From the NCBI GenBank assembly GCA_902570155.1, contig CACFXU010000001.1:1-64000 (forward strand): a stretch of 64,000 bases of DNA, read 5' to 3'. The first letter of the stretch is position 1. Each line of letters begins with the position of its first letter. Source of the stretch: an uncultured Alphaproteobacteria bacterium. Its GTDB lineage: Bacteria; Pseudomonadota; Alphaproteobacteria; HIMB59; GCA-002718135. The position numbers and the translations under genes were made by a program. Below, piece by piece: positions 25,315-33,281 of this stretch. The notes beneath the pieces are model-generated. The model was not told where the DNA came from and made no database searches. It worked only from the letters and a program-made list of their open reading frames with translations.

Positions 25315-27231
25315 ATGGATTATGACCTTTTAGATAAAATTAATTTTCCATCAGACTTAAGAGAATTTAAAAAGACAGATCTAAAACAAATCTCAGAGGA
25401 ATTAAGAGCTAAAACAATTGAGACTGTTTCAAAAACTGGCGGTCATCTTGGTGCAGGACTTGGTGTTGTTGAATTAACTGTCGCAATTCATTATGTGTTT
25501 AATACGCCTCATGATAAATTAATTTGGGATGTTGGACACCAGGCTTATCCTCACAAAATTATAACAGGTAGAAAAAAAAATATAGAGACACTGAGAAAAA
25601 AAGATGGTGTGTATGGTTTTGTTAGAAGATCAGAAAGTGAATATGATCCATTTGGTACAGCTCATAGTTCAACAGCAGTTTCAGCAGGATTGGGAATTAA
25701 AGCTGCAAAAGATATAAATAAAGATAACTCAAAAGTTATATGTGTTGTTGGAGATGGTGCATTAAGTGCAGGTTTAGCTTATGAAGGATTAAACAACGCA
25801 GGCGCACAAAAAAAAGGTTTAATTGTTATTTTAAATGATAACAAAATGTCAATTGATAAACCAGTTGGTGCAATGAGTACATATCTAACTAGATTACTTT
25901 CATCTAAATCTTACTCAAGCTTAAGAAATATAATTAAAAAAATTTCTAAAACATTACCATCAAATCTATCAAAGACTCTTTATAGAACAGAAGAGTATTC
26001 TAAAGGACTTATCTCTGGAGGTACTTTATTTGAAGAATTAGGTTTTTATTATCTTGGCCCAATAGATGGTCACAATATAAACAATATAGTTTCAGTTCTG
26101 GAAAACATTAGAGATAATAAATTTGATAAACCAGTATTTCTTCATTGTGTAACTAAAAAAGGTAAAGGATATAGTCCTGCAGAAAAGTCAGAAGATAAAT
26201 TTCATGGAGTAGAAAAGTTTGATATTAATACAGGTAGCTCAGTTAAAAAAACAAATTTGAAATCTTACTCAAATATTTTTGGAGAGAAACTAACAGAACT
26301 TGCTGAAAATGATGAAAAAATTGTAGCTATAACAGCTGCTATGATGTCTGGAACAGGGTTAAAATTATTCCAACAAAATTTTGAAAAAAGATTTTTTGAT
26401 GTTGGTATTGCTGAACAACATGCTGTTACAATGGCAGCTGGGTTGGCTACAGAGGGTTTCAAGCCATTTGTTGCAATTTATTCAACATTTTTACAAAGAG
26501 CGTATGATCAAATAGTCCATGATGTGGCTATTCAAAAATTACCTGTTAGATTTGCAATTGATAGAGCAGGGTTAGTAGGTTCAGATGGTCCTACTCATGC
26601 TGGTTCTTTTGATATTACTTATTTAGCCACATTACCAAATTTTATAGTTATGGCACCTAGTAACCAAAGAGAGTTGTCAAAAATGATAGAGTTGTCTTGC
26701 GAGATTAATGACACACCATCTGCTTTTAGATTTCCAAGAGGAACAGGATCAGATGAACTTTTTAACAATCAGCCTACTGAAATAAATATAGGTAAGGGTT
26801 ACATTCTAATTGAAGGCAACGATGTTGCTATCTTAAATTTAGGCACGAGACTTGAAAAATGTATTGAGGCAAGTAAATTTCTTAATCAAAATAATATTTA
26901 TCCTACTATTGCGGATGCTAGATTTGCAAAACCATTAGATACTCAATTAATAGATAATTTACTAAATAATCATAAGTATATTCTAACAATTGAAGAAGGT
27001 TCTATTGGTGGATTTTCGTCACATGTTTTACATTACGTACATAATATTAGATCAAAAAAGGATAATACAGTTATAAAAAATTTAATCTTTCCAGATAGAT
27101 TTGTAGAACATATGACTCCAGATGAACAATATCAAGATATTAAAATGGATACGGAATCAATAATAAAAGAAATTAACAATTTTTATGAAAATAAAATTGT
27201 TGATATAAAGAATTTTAAATTAAAAGTTTAA
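25315..27231 (+). CDS. dxs: 1-deoxy-D-xylulose-5-phosphate synthase
   Basis: This is the first enzyme of the methylerythritol phosphate isoprenoid route; it condenses pyruvate and glyceraldehyde-3-phosphate using thiamine diphosphate. It has 638 residues. SKTGGHLGAGLGVVELTVAI and WDVGHQAYPHKIITGR open the protein. The ThDP-binding GDGALSAGLAYEGLNNAG and NDNKMSID, then the DVGIAEQHAVTMAAGLA and DRAGLVGSDGPTHAGSFDI motifs, are intact. The upstream 139 bases separate it from the divergent aminopeptidase and hold no clear promoter beyond generic AT-rich sequence. Confidence 0.97.
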   Translation: MDYDLLDKINFPSDLREFKKTDLKQISEELRAKTIETVSKTGGHLGAGLGVVELTVAIHYVFNTPHDKLIWDVGHQAYPHKIITGRKKNIETLRKKDGVYGFVRRSESEYDPFGTAHSSTAVSAGLGIKAAKDINKDNSKVICVVGDGALSAGLAYEGLNNAGAQKKGLIVILNDNKMSIDKPVGAMSTYLTRLLSSKSYSSLRNIIKKISKTLPSNLSKTLYRTEEYSKGLISGGTLFEELGFYYLGPIDGHNINNIVSVLENIRDNKFDKPVFLHCVTKKGKGYSPAEKSEDKFHGVEKFDINTGSSVKKTNLKSYSNIFGEKLTELAENDEKIVAITAAMMSGTGLKLFQQNFEKRFFDVGIAEQHAVTMAAGLATEGFKPFVAIYSTFLQRAYDQIVHDVAIQKLPVRFAIDRAGLVGSDGPTHAGSFDITYLATLPNFIVMAPSNQRELSKMIELSCEINDTPSAFRFPRGTGSDELFNNQPTEINIGKGYILIEGNDVAILNLGTRLEKCIEASKFLNQNNIYPTIADARFAKPLDTQLIDNLLNNHKYILTIEEGSIGGFSSHVLHYVHNIRSKKDNTVIKNLIFPDRFVEHMTPDEQYQDIKMDTESIIKEINNFYENKIVDIKNFKLKV

Positions 27232-27261
27232 TTCTTTATAAAATTTAATTAAAATTTGAAC

Positions 27262-28047
27262 GTGAAAAAAATTAAAGTTTTAAACAAAAGTTTTTCTAAA
27301 CCAATAAGCTGTTTAACTGCTTATTCTCCATCAATTGCAAAAATTTTAGATGGCAAAATTGATTTAATACTAGTTGGAGATTCTTTAGGTTCAACACTCT
27401 ATGGAATGCAGAATACTCAAGGAGTTACTATGGATATGATGAAAAATCACGGGGCAGCTGTAAATAAGGAAATTAAGAGAAGTATAAAAGTTTTGGATAT
27501 GCCTTATAAAACATATGATAATAAAATTGATGCATATAAAAATGCTAGAATACTTTTAAATCACTGTAAACCTGATTTATTAAAGATAGAAATTAGTAAA
27601 AAAAAATTAATTATTTTAAAACACTTAGTAGATAAAAAAGTAAATGTTATTTCTCATATAGGAGTAACACCACAAAGTTATAAGAATTTTAATAAAATTA
27701 AAGTTTTAGGAAAAACTAACAAAGAAAAACAACATTTATTAAAGTTGGCAAAAGAATCTGAAACACTCGGAGCTAAAGCTATATTGTTAGAATGTATAAC
27801 AACAGATACAGCTAAACTAATTACGGAAAATATTTCAATACCTACCATAGGCATAGGCGCTTCAAGATATTGTGATGGCCAAGTTTTAGTATTTGATGAT
27901 TTAATAAATCTAAGTACAAATGATAAAAGACCAAAATTTGTAAAAAATTATTTTAATTTTAATAAAATTGCCAGTAATGTAGTTAAAAAATACAATCGAG
28001 AAGTTAAATTAAAAAAATTTCCTAGTAGTAAATTTACTTACAATTAA
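27262..28047 (+). CDS. panB: 3-methyl-2-oxobutanoate hydroxymethyltransferase
   Basis: This transfers a hydroxymethyl group from 5,10-methylene-THF to 2-oxoisovalerate, the first pantothenate step. About 261 residues. LTAYSPSIAKILDGKIDLILVGDSLG with the Mg2+-ligand Asp, ISHIGVTPQSY, ILLECITTDTAKLIT and PTIGIGAS match the family. I take the GTG at 27262 (VKKIKVLNK), though a TTG at 27256 is in frame; neither has a clear ribosome binding site. The usual partner panC is not in the window. It is 30 bases downstream of dxs on the same strand. Confidence 0.94.
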   Translation: MKKIKVLNKSFSKPISCLTAYSPSIAKILDGKIDLILVGDSLGSTLYGMQNTQGVTMDMMKNHGAAVNKEIKRSIKVLDMPYKTYDNKIDAYKNARILLNHCKPDLLKIEISKKKLIILKHLVDKKVNVISHIGVTPQSYKNFNKIKVLGKTNKEKQHLLKLAKESETLGAKAILLECITTDTAKLITENISIPTIGIGASRYCDGQVLVFDDLINLSTNDKRPKFVKNYFNFNKIASNVVKKYNREVKLKKFPSSKFTYN

Positions 28048-28676
28048 TCTAAATCTACAAAGTTATTATTATTATCCAAAAATTTGATTAAACCTGAATT
28101 AATTTGATACCACAAGCCAATTACATTCAGTTTATTTTCATTAATTAATTTATCTATAAAATCATATTCACGTAAATTTTTAATTGATTGTTTTATATTT
28201 TCCTGCTCAAAAAAAGTTATTTTTTCATTTTCTGAAAATTCATTAGGGATATTGTTATAAGAATTTTGTAAACAACTTACCCATTGATTTATATATTCAA
28301 AATCATATGTATTTTTTTTATCTAATAATGTTTTGTAAGAATACTCAACTCCACCACAATTTGAGTGACCTAGAATAATTAAGTTTTGAATTTTTAGAAC
28401 TTTTAATGCGTATTCTATAGCAGATAATGTTTGTATATTTTGATTCTTATCATTTTTAGAGGGTACTATATTAGCGATATTTCTATGTATAAAATAATCT
28501 CCAATACTTCCACCAAATATCGTATTTTCAAGAATTCTTGAATCACAACAAGTAATAATCATAGCAATTGGTTTTTGTGGAGTTTTAGAAGCTTGCAGGT
28601 ATATATCTTTATAATCTTCAAAGGTATTCTTTTTCCAGAATTGATATCTTTCAATTAAAAATTTTGGTATTTCCAT
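28044..28676 (-). CDS. Beta-type carbonic anhydrase
   Basis: This zinc enzyme interconverts CO2 and bicarbonate. It has 210 residues. The zinc/catalytic motif IITCCDSRILE supplies Cys plus the Asp/Arg dyad, and LGHSNCGGVEYSY supplies the His and second Cys, so the site looks complete. FIHRNIANIVPS is the conserved middle segment. The C-terminal VIGLWYQINSGLIKFLD is the usual GWxYDIxTG-like end in a divergent form. Its tail overlaps the panB stop by four bases in convergent orientation. Confidence 0.94.
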   Translation of the reverse strand: MEIPKFLIERYQFWKKNTFEDYKDIYLQASKTPQKPIAMIITCCDSRILENTIFGGSIGDYFIHRNIANIVPSKNDKNQNIQTLSAIEYALKVLKIQNLIILGHSNCGGVEYSYKTLLDKKNTYDFEYINQWVSCLQNSYNNIPNEFSENEKITFFEQENIKQSIKNLREYDFIDKLINENKLNVIGLWYQINSGLIKFLDNNNNFVDLD

Positions 28677-28716
28677 AATATTAATATCTTAAAAATTGTT
28701 TATATAACAAAATTAA

Positions 28717-29691
28717 ATGAAAAAGGAAATTAGTAGAAAATTCTGTGTAGCTCCAATGATGGGATATACAACGCCATATGCCAGGAAACTTTATAGAATT
28801 TTATCAAAAAATAGTTTTTTATTTAGTGAAATGATTGCAACAAAATCACTGATTTATTCAAAGAGTAAAGATAATATTATTGATAATGACTTTAATAACC
28901 CTGTTGCTCTTCAGGTTGGTGGTTCTGAAATAGACGATCTAAAAAAAGCTGCAAGAATAGCAATCGATTACAATTATGATGAAATTAACTTAAATGTTGG
29001 TTGCCCAAGTAAAGCGGTACAAAAAGGAAGTTTTGGTGCATGTCTTATGAGGGATAAAATTCTTGTTAGAAATTGTATGGAAGCATTACTGAACGATAAG
29101 ATTGAAGCTTCTTTAAAATGTAGATTGGGGCTAGGTAAAGAATTAAATTATGAATTCTTTGAAGAGTTTATTGATGAGATATCAAAAACTGGAATTAAAT
29201 TTATTTATGTACATGCAAGAAATGCAATTCTAAGTGGTATTAGCCCGCAAGGAAATAGAACTATACCTCCTCTTAATTATGATTATGTAAGAAGAATTAA
29301 AAATAAATTTCCTAAAATAACATTCATCCTTAATGGGGGGATAGACAGTCTTGAAAAAACAGAAAACTTGTTAAAAGAATTTGATGGAGTTATGGTTGGT
29401 AGGTTGATTAAAAATAATCCCTTCATATTAAAAAATGTCGATAAAAAAATTTTTAAAGAAAAAAGTAAATCAATCGACGAAACAATAATCTATAATTATT
29501 TCGAATACATTAAACCAAAGCTAGGTATGGAATCAATATTTAGATTATTAAGCCCTCTCCTTCATATTTTTTTCTCTGTTCCTCATAGCAAAATTTATAA
29601 ATCTAAAATTAACGAATATATGAAAGATCAAAAAATTAATTTAATTGAAGATTTAATGATTAAATTTGTTAGCGAAAAAAATCTAACTTAA
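28717..29691 (+). CDS. dusA: tRNA-dihydrouridine synthase, DusA type
   Basis: This FMN enzyme reduces uridines in the tRNA D-loop. It has 324 residues. The N-terminal FCVAPMMGYTTPYARKLYRI and QVGGSEIDDLKKAA lead to the active-site NLNVGCPSKAVQKGSFGACLM, whose Cys is the proton donor. The ISPQGNRTIPPLNYDYV segment is typical of DusA (versus DusB or DusC), as is ITFILNGGIDS. It is divergent from the carbonic anhydrase gene across 40 bases and convergent with the PagL-like gene. Confidence 0.94.
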   Translation: MKKEISRKFCVAPMMGYTTPYARKLYRILSKNSFLFSEMIATKSLIYSKSKDNIIDNDFNNPVALQVGGSEIDDLKKAARIAIDYNYDEINLNVGCPSKAVQKGSFGACLMRDKILVRNCMEALLNDKIEASLKCRLGLGKELNYEFFEEFIDEISKTGIKFIYVHARNAILSGISPQGNRTIPPLNYDYVRRIKNKFPKITFILNGGIDSLEKTENLLKEFDGVMVGRLIKNNPFILKNVDKKIFKEKSKSIDETIIYNYFEYIKPKLGMESIFRLLSPLLHIFFSVPHSKIYKSKINEYMKDQKINLIEDLMIKFVSEKNLT

Positions 29692-29694
29692 TTT

Positions 29695-30225
29695 TTAATA
29701 CGGTATATGGTATGAAAAAGTTAAAATTTCGACACCAGGATTTTTATCACCTAGATTAGCATTTGAAATATGGCTCAATGAAATACCAATTCGATTTTTG
29801 TTTTTTAGTTCGTAACTCACCTCAAAAGAAGTTCTAAATTGCAAAGCATTTCCTAATTTTTTTCCTGAACCATCATCATAAAATCCTGCGCCAAAACTTG
29901 GTGTAAAATAATATTTACTCTTATTGCCTTCAAATAATTCACCTAAATTATCTTCAAAATATATCCCAGTTAAAAAATAAGACGCAGAGTCATTTGTATA
30001 TTCAACTCCAAAAAAAGGTTTCAAGAAGAAAAAATTATCTTCTTCTGGGCCAATATCAAGTAATGAATTATCACTTCTAAATTCATATCTAAAATCTGTA
30101 GCCTGATTATTTTGTGAACCATCTAATTTTATATCGTAAACTCCCACTCCAAAAACGTTAGTACCATTACTTTTTGCAACTGTTGGAAGTAAAAACAAAC
30201 AAATAAGTAGAGTAATTTTGAGCAT
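29695..30225 (-). CDS. Lipid A 3-O-deacylase-like (PagL family) outer membrane protein
   Basis: This is a small outer-membrane beta-barrel enzyme that trims the 3-O acyl chain from lipid A. It has 176 residues with a signal peptide (about residues 1-19, ending AKSNG). Alternating-hydrophobicity strands run through the protein. The PagL catalytic His-x-Ser is in SLSHISNANLGDKNPG, and a Glu follows in VEILTFSYHIPY at the C-terminus, which ends in an aromatic residue as barrels do. It lies 31 bases downstream of rpoH, so it may be stress-regulated by position. The family is clear; enzymatic activity is inferred. Confidence 0.85.
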   Translation of the reverse strand: MLKITLLICLFLLPTVAKSNGTNVFGVGVYDIKLDGSQNNQATDFRYEFRSDNSLLDIGPEEDNFFFLKPFFGVEYTNDSASYFLTGIYFEDNLGELFEGNKSKYYFTPSFGAGFYDDGSGKKLGNALQFRTSFEVSYELKNKNRIGISLSHISNANLGDKNPGVEILTFSYHIPY

Positions 30226-30256
30226 TAATTAATCTTATAATTATTTAATATAGCTA

Positions 30257-31123
30257 TCAAATAAAAAATTCTTTATTTTGATTTGAAATCTCTAATAAAG
30301 ATCTTTTCAGCTTTTCTAGTGCTTTAGTTTCAATTTGTCTAACTCTCTCTTTGCTGATTTTTAACTTTTGGCCTAATTCATCCAATGTTATGCTTTTCTC
30401 TTTAAATTTTCTAAGACGAATAATAGTTTTTTCTCTTTCATTTAAAGTATCTATAGCCTTGTTAATGAAATCTTTTTTAATATTTTTATCATTAAATTCT
30501 TCAAAAGTTTCTTCAGGATTTTGACGTTCATCAGCTAGTAAACTCATTAAGTCATTTTCACTATCATTATCAACTTTTTGATTTAGATGGAGATCACCAC
30601 CTGTAAGCCTTGACTCCATATTTTGAATATCAATAGATTTGACATTAAGCATATTTGAAACTTTATTTATTTCGTTTTGACCCATAAATTCTCTTGATAC
30701 ATCGTTAATCTGTTGTTTAATTTTTTTAAGATTAAAGAAAAGAGCTTTCTGAGATGCTGTGGATCCGGTTCGAACGACAGACCAGTTTTTTAAAATATAA
30801 TCTTGTATTGATGCTCTAATCCACCAAGAAGCATAGGTTGAAAGTCTAAAATCTTTAGAAGTATCAAATTTTTCAAGTGCATGCATGATACCAAGAACTC
30901 CCTCATGTATTAAATCGTCAATTGGTAAGCCGTAACTTGAATATTTTCTTGCGTAAGAAACTGCTAAGCGAAGGTATGAATTAAGAATTTTTTGAAGAGA
31001 GCTAGGAGTTTTATTGTCTTTCCAATCATTTATAAGTTCAAATTCCTCATCTTTTTCTAGGATTGATGCTTTTTTTGATTTTTCTATGAGATTATTAGAA
31101 AAGAAAAAGTTTTTTGATACCAT
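30257..31123 (-). CDS. rpoH: RNA polymerase heat-shock sigma factor RpoH (sigma-32)
   Basis: This sigma factor directs heat-shock and protein-quality genes. It has 288 residues. Region 2 shows LIHEGVLGIMHALEKFD and RLSTYASWWIRASIQDYIL. The RpoH box QKALFFNLKKIKQQI separates it from other group 2/3 sigma factors. Region 4 has LNEREKTIIRLRKF and the helix-turn-helix TLDELGQKLKISKERVRQIE. It lies downstream of carD and a degenerate phosphatase gene in the same run, 31 bases after the latter. Family assignment is firm. Confidence 0.96.
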   Translation of the reverse strand: MVSKNFFFSNNLIEKSKKASILEKDEEFELINDWKDNKTPSSLQKILNSYLRLAVSYARKYSSYGLPIDDLIHEGVLGIMHALEKFDTSKDFRLSTYASWWIRASIQDYILKNWSVVRTGSTASQKALFFNLKKIKQQINDVSREFMGQNEINKVSNMLNVKSIDIQNMESRLTGGDLHLNQKVDNDSENDLMSLLADERQNPEETFEEFNDKNIKKDFINKAIDTLNEREKTIIRLRKFKEKSITLDELGQKLKISKERVRQIETKALEKLKRSLLEISNQNKEFFI

Positions 31124-31154
31124 ATCTAATTATACGTAAAATAATTAAATTAGA

Positions 31155-31967
31155 TCAATAATTTTCAAATAAATCTAAAATTTCCCCATTTTCTTGAAAA
31201 ATTCCACACAAAACATTTTTGTTTGATAAAGGTTGTTTAAATAAAGTACAAACCACATTATTTTTTGAGTTTTCAGATTGATTTGAATGCTCAGACTCAT
31301 ATCCCCTTACAATCCTCAAAAATGTATTATAAGGATTTTGAATTCTTGAAAAGTTTTGAAAACCCCACCAAAAACAATCATTTTGAGCTGATAGAGGTCT
31401 AGTTATATCTACACCCCTATTAACAAATAATATTTTTTTTGTATGAGAGTATGCAGCGTGCTTCAAATTTAAAAAATACTCAGTATGTCCAGGAATATTC
31501 TGAATAGATTTATTCAAGGAAGATGTCCATTTTGATATATTAATTGTTCCTGAAGAAGCTACGCTTTTAACCTCATTCTCTGAAAAACCATATGATTTTA
31601 ATGTTTTGTTAACTCCATGATCAAACATCCATTCAAGGATTTCAATTGGGTTAGGCGCAAGTTGTAGTTGTAACAACTTACTAAACATTTCTTCTTGGGC
31701 TCCTCTTAAAAAAACAATTGACTCAGGTTTAAGTTTAAATTTAGACATTAATTTAAATCTTAAATCAATAACACTAGACAATGTCTCTTTTGATTCATCT
31801 CCTAGGCCGATTACGTTACCAAGAAAAATTAATTTATCACTATTTTTAAAATTACTTAAAATATGTTTTTTTATTGAACTAAATGATTTTAGATTTGAAT
31901 GAATTGATCCAACCGCCCATATCTTGCTAGTTTTTTTTAACTCAATAAAATTACTTTCTTTATCCAA
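31155..31967 (-). CDS. Metallophosphatase-fold protein with destroyed active site
   Basis: The 270-residue protein keeps the outline of a calcineurin-like Ser/Thr phosphatase but not the metal site. Motif I (normally GDIHG) reads GSIHS at residues 20-24. Motif II (normally GDxxDRG) reads GNVIGLG at 50-56. Motif III (normally GNHE) reads RGAQE at 88-92. Between them the spacing and hydrophobic strands (KIWAVGSIH, KLIFLGNVI, SIVFLRGAQE) are conserved. Near the C-terminus, SHTKKILFVNRGVDITRPL resembles the distal His motif region. It lies between carD and rpoH. A catalytic role is improbable; a binding or regulatory role is inference. Confidence 0.7.
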   Translation of the reverse strand: MDKESNFIELKKTSKIWAVGSIHSNLKSFSSIKKHILSNFKNSDKLIFLGNVIGLGDESKETLSSVIDLRFKLMSKFKLKPESIVFLRGAQEEMFSKLLQLQLAPNPIEILEWMFDHGVNKTLKSYGFSENEVKSVASSGTINISKWTSSLNKSIQNIPGHTEYFLNLKHAAYSHTKKILFVNRGVDITRPLSAQNDCFWWGFQNFSRIQNPYNTFLRIVRGYESEHSNQSENSKNNVVCTLFKQPLSNKNVLCGIFQENGEILDLFENY

Positions 31968-31971
31968 AATA

Positions 31972-32475
31972 TTATTTTTTACTTAAAATTTGTTCGATTT
32001 TTTCAGTTGATTGAAAATAATCTGTTTTTTCAACTGCGGCTACTTCTCGTGCTAAACGTTCTATTGCAACCTGAAACATTTGTCTCTCACTGTATGACTG
32101 TTCTGCTTGACTACTTTTTCTAAATAAATCTCTTACTACTTCGGCAATTTTTATTGGATCACCAGAAAAAATTTTTGATTCATACTCTTGTGCTCTTCTA
32201 CTCCACATTATTCTTCTTATTTTTGGTTTTAACTTTAATGTATAATAAACTTGCTCTATAATTTTTTTTGAGGAAATTTTTCTTAGTCCAACCTCGTTTT
32301 TTTTATCGAGAGGAACTCTGATTATTAATTTGGATTGCTCCATTTTGACAACATAAAAGCTTGTTTTAATATTCGATATTTCCATTGTTTCTATTTTTGA
32401 AATTTCTCCTACACCATGCTTAGGATAAACCACAATTTCACCTATTTTAAAGTCTGAATTTTTTTTTGTTTTCAT
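31972..32475 (-). CDS. carD: CarD family transcriptional regulator
   Basis: This binds the RNA polymerase beta subunit and stabilises open promoter complexes. It has 167 residues. The N-terminal RNAP-interacting domain begins with FKIGEIVVYPKHGVGEISKI and continues through SFYVVKMEQSKLIIRVPLDK. The C-terminal helical domain contains RRAQEYESKIFSGDPIKIAEVVRDL with the usual SYSERQMFQVAIERLAREVA. Its start abuts the fdxA stop. The CarD/FdxA/RpoH neighbourhood is a recurrent alphaproteobacterial arrangement. Confidence 0.95.
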   Translation of the reverse strand: MKTKKNSDFKIGEIVVYPKHGVGEISKIETMEISNIKTSFYVVKMEQSKLIIRVPLDKKNEVGLRKISSKKIIEQVYYTLKLKPKIRRIMWSRRAQEYESKIFSGDPIKIAEVVRDLFRKSSQAEQSYSERQMFQVAIERLAREVAAVEKTDYFQSTEKIEQILSKK

Positions 32476-32808
32476 TTATCTGCCAGGTTTTTCACTAAAG
32501 TGCTTATTATATTTATCTTTAACATTTTGCCATTTTTCTGCATCTTTGGGAGGATCTTTTTTTTCACTTATATTAGGCCAAATTTCAGAATATTTTCTAT
32601 TTATTTCAGCCCATTTTTCTATCCCATCATCAGTATCAGAAAGGATTGCCTCAGCTGGACATTCTGGTTCACAGACACCACAATCAATACATTCATCTGG
32701 ATGTATGACGAGCATATTTTCACCTTCATAGAAACAATCCACTGGACACACTTCTACACAATCCATGTGTTTACATTTTATACACTTTTCATCAACTACA
32801 TATGTCAT
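32476..32808 (-). CDS. fdxA: Seven-iron ferredoxin FdxA
   Basis: This is a soluble [3Fe-4S][4Fe-4S] ferredoxin electron carrier. It has 110 residues. The first cluster region [21 protein letters not shown] and second cluster [21 protein letters not shown] provide the expected Cys ligands. The C-terminal extension, with the [15 protein letters not shown] stretch and [13 protein letters not shown], is typical of the FdxA family. It lies four bases after the TerB-like gene and abuts carD, so all are likely on one transcript. Confidence 0.96.
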   Translation of the reverse strand: MTYVVDEKCIKCKHMDCVEVCPVDCFYEGENMLVIHPDECIDCGVCEPECPAEAILSDTDDGIEKWAEINRKYSEIWPNISEKKDPPKDAEKWQNVKDKYNKHFSEKPGR

Positions 32809-32812
32809 ATTA

Positions 32813-33259
32813 TTATGAAATTTTATTTAGAGCCCTTTTTCTTGCATTTCCAGATTTTACATCAGAAATATAAAGTAATCCAGCAAGCCTTCTAATAAGA
32901 TTTGACTCAAAGTCATGTATCTCGCCATCAGATAACACGATTTCCCATAAAGCTTCTATAAGAAGAAGTTTTTTACCATTGTCAAAATTTTTATTAATGA
33001 AAGATGTATAATAGTGAAGAGATTTAGAGTTATTTTTGTTTTTTATTGCCTTTTCTAAAACTGAGTCAACCATTTCTTTATCTTCATTAAAAACATTTAC
33101 TAAACTAAATTTAATTTTTTTTAACTCGCTTTCTTCTATTTTACCATCAGTATAAGCGGCTTCAATCATCAAACCACAAATTAATTCAAGATTTTTATTA
33201 TCCTCTTCATCATCTTTAGAATTTTTATAATTTAAAATATTTTTTAATAAATTTATCAA
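32813..33259 (-). CDS. TerB-like (tellurite resistance protein B fold) protein
   Basis: This is a 148-residue, all-helical protein of the TerB/DjlA-N fold. Two copies of the acidic metal-binding pattern are visible: [16 protein letters not shown] and [17 protein letters not shown], each with D-G-x-I-x(3)-E. Members occur in many bacteria with unclear function, often near stress or envelope genes. It lies between the helicase and fdxA genes. In the alphaproteobacterial arrangement I know, a small S4 RNA-binding gene usually occupies this place. Function here is unknown. Confidence 0.8.
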   Translation of the reverse strand: MINLLKNILNYKNSKDDEEDNKNLELICGLMIEAAYTDGKIEESELKKIKFSLVNVFNEDKEMVDSVLEKAIKNKNNSKSLHYYTSFINKNFDNGKKLLLIEALWEIVLSDGEIHDFESNLIRRLAGLLYISDVKSGNARKRALNKIS

Positions 33260-33281
33260 TTTTTAACCTTTTAAATTACTA

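Noticed and set aside
32500-32895. Phe/Ile-rich plus-strand frame opposite fdxA
   Set aside because: Antisense of the conserved ferredoxin gene and its neighbour; composition is that of a shadow frame.
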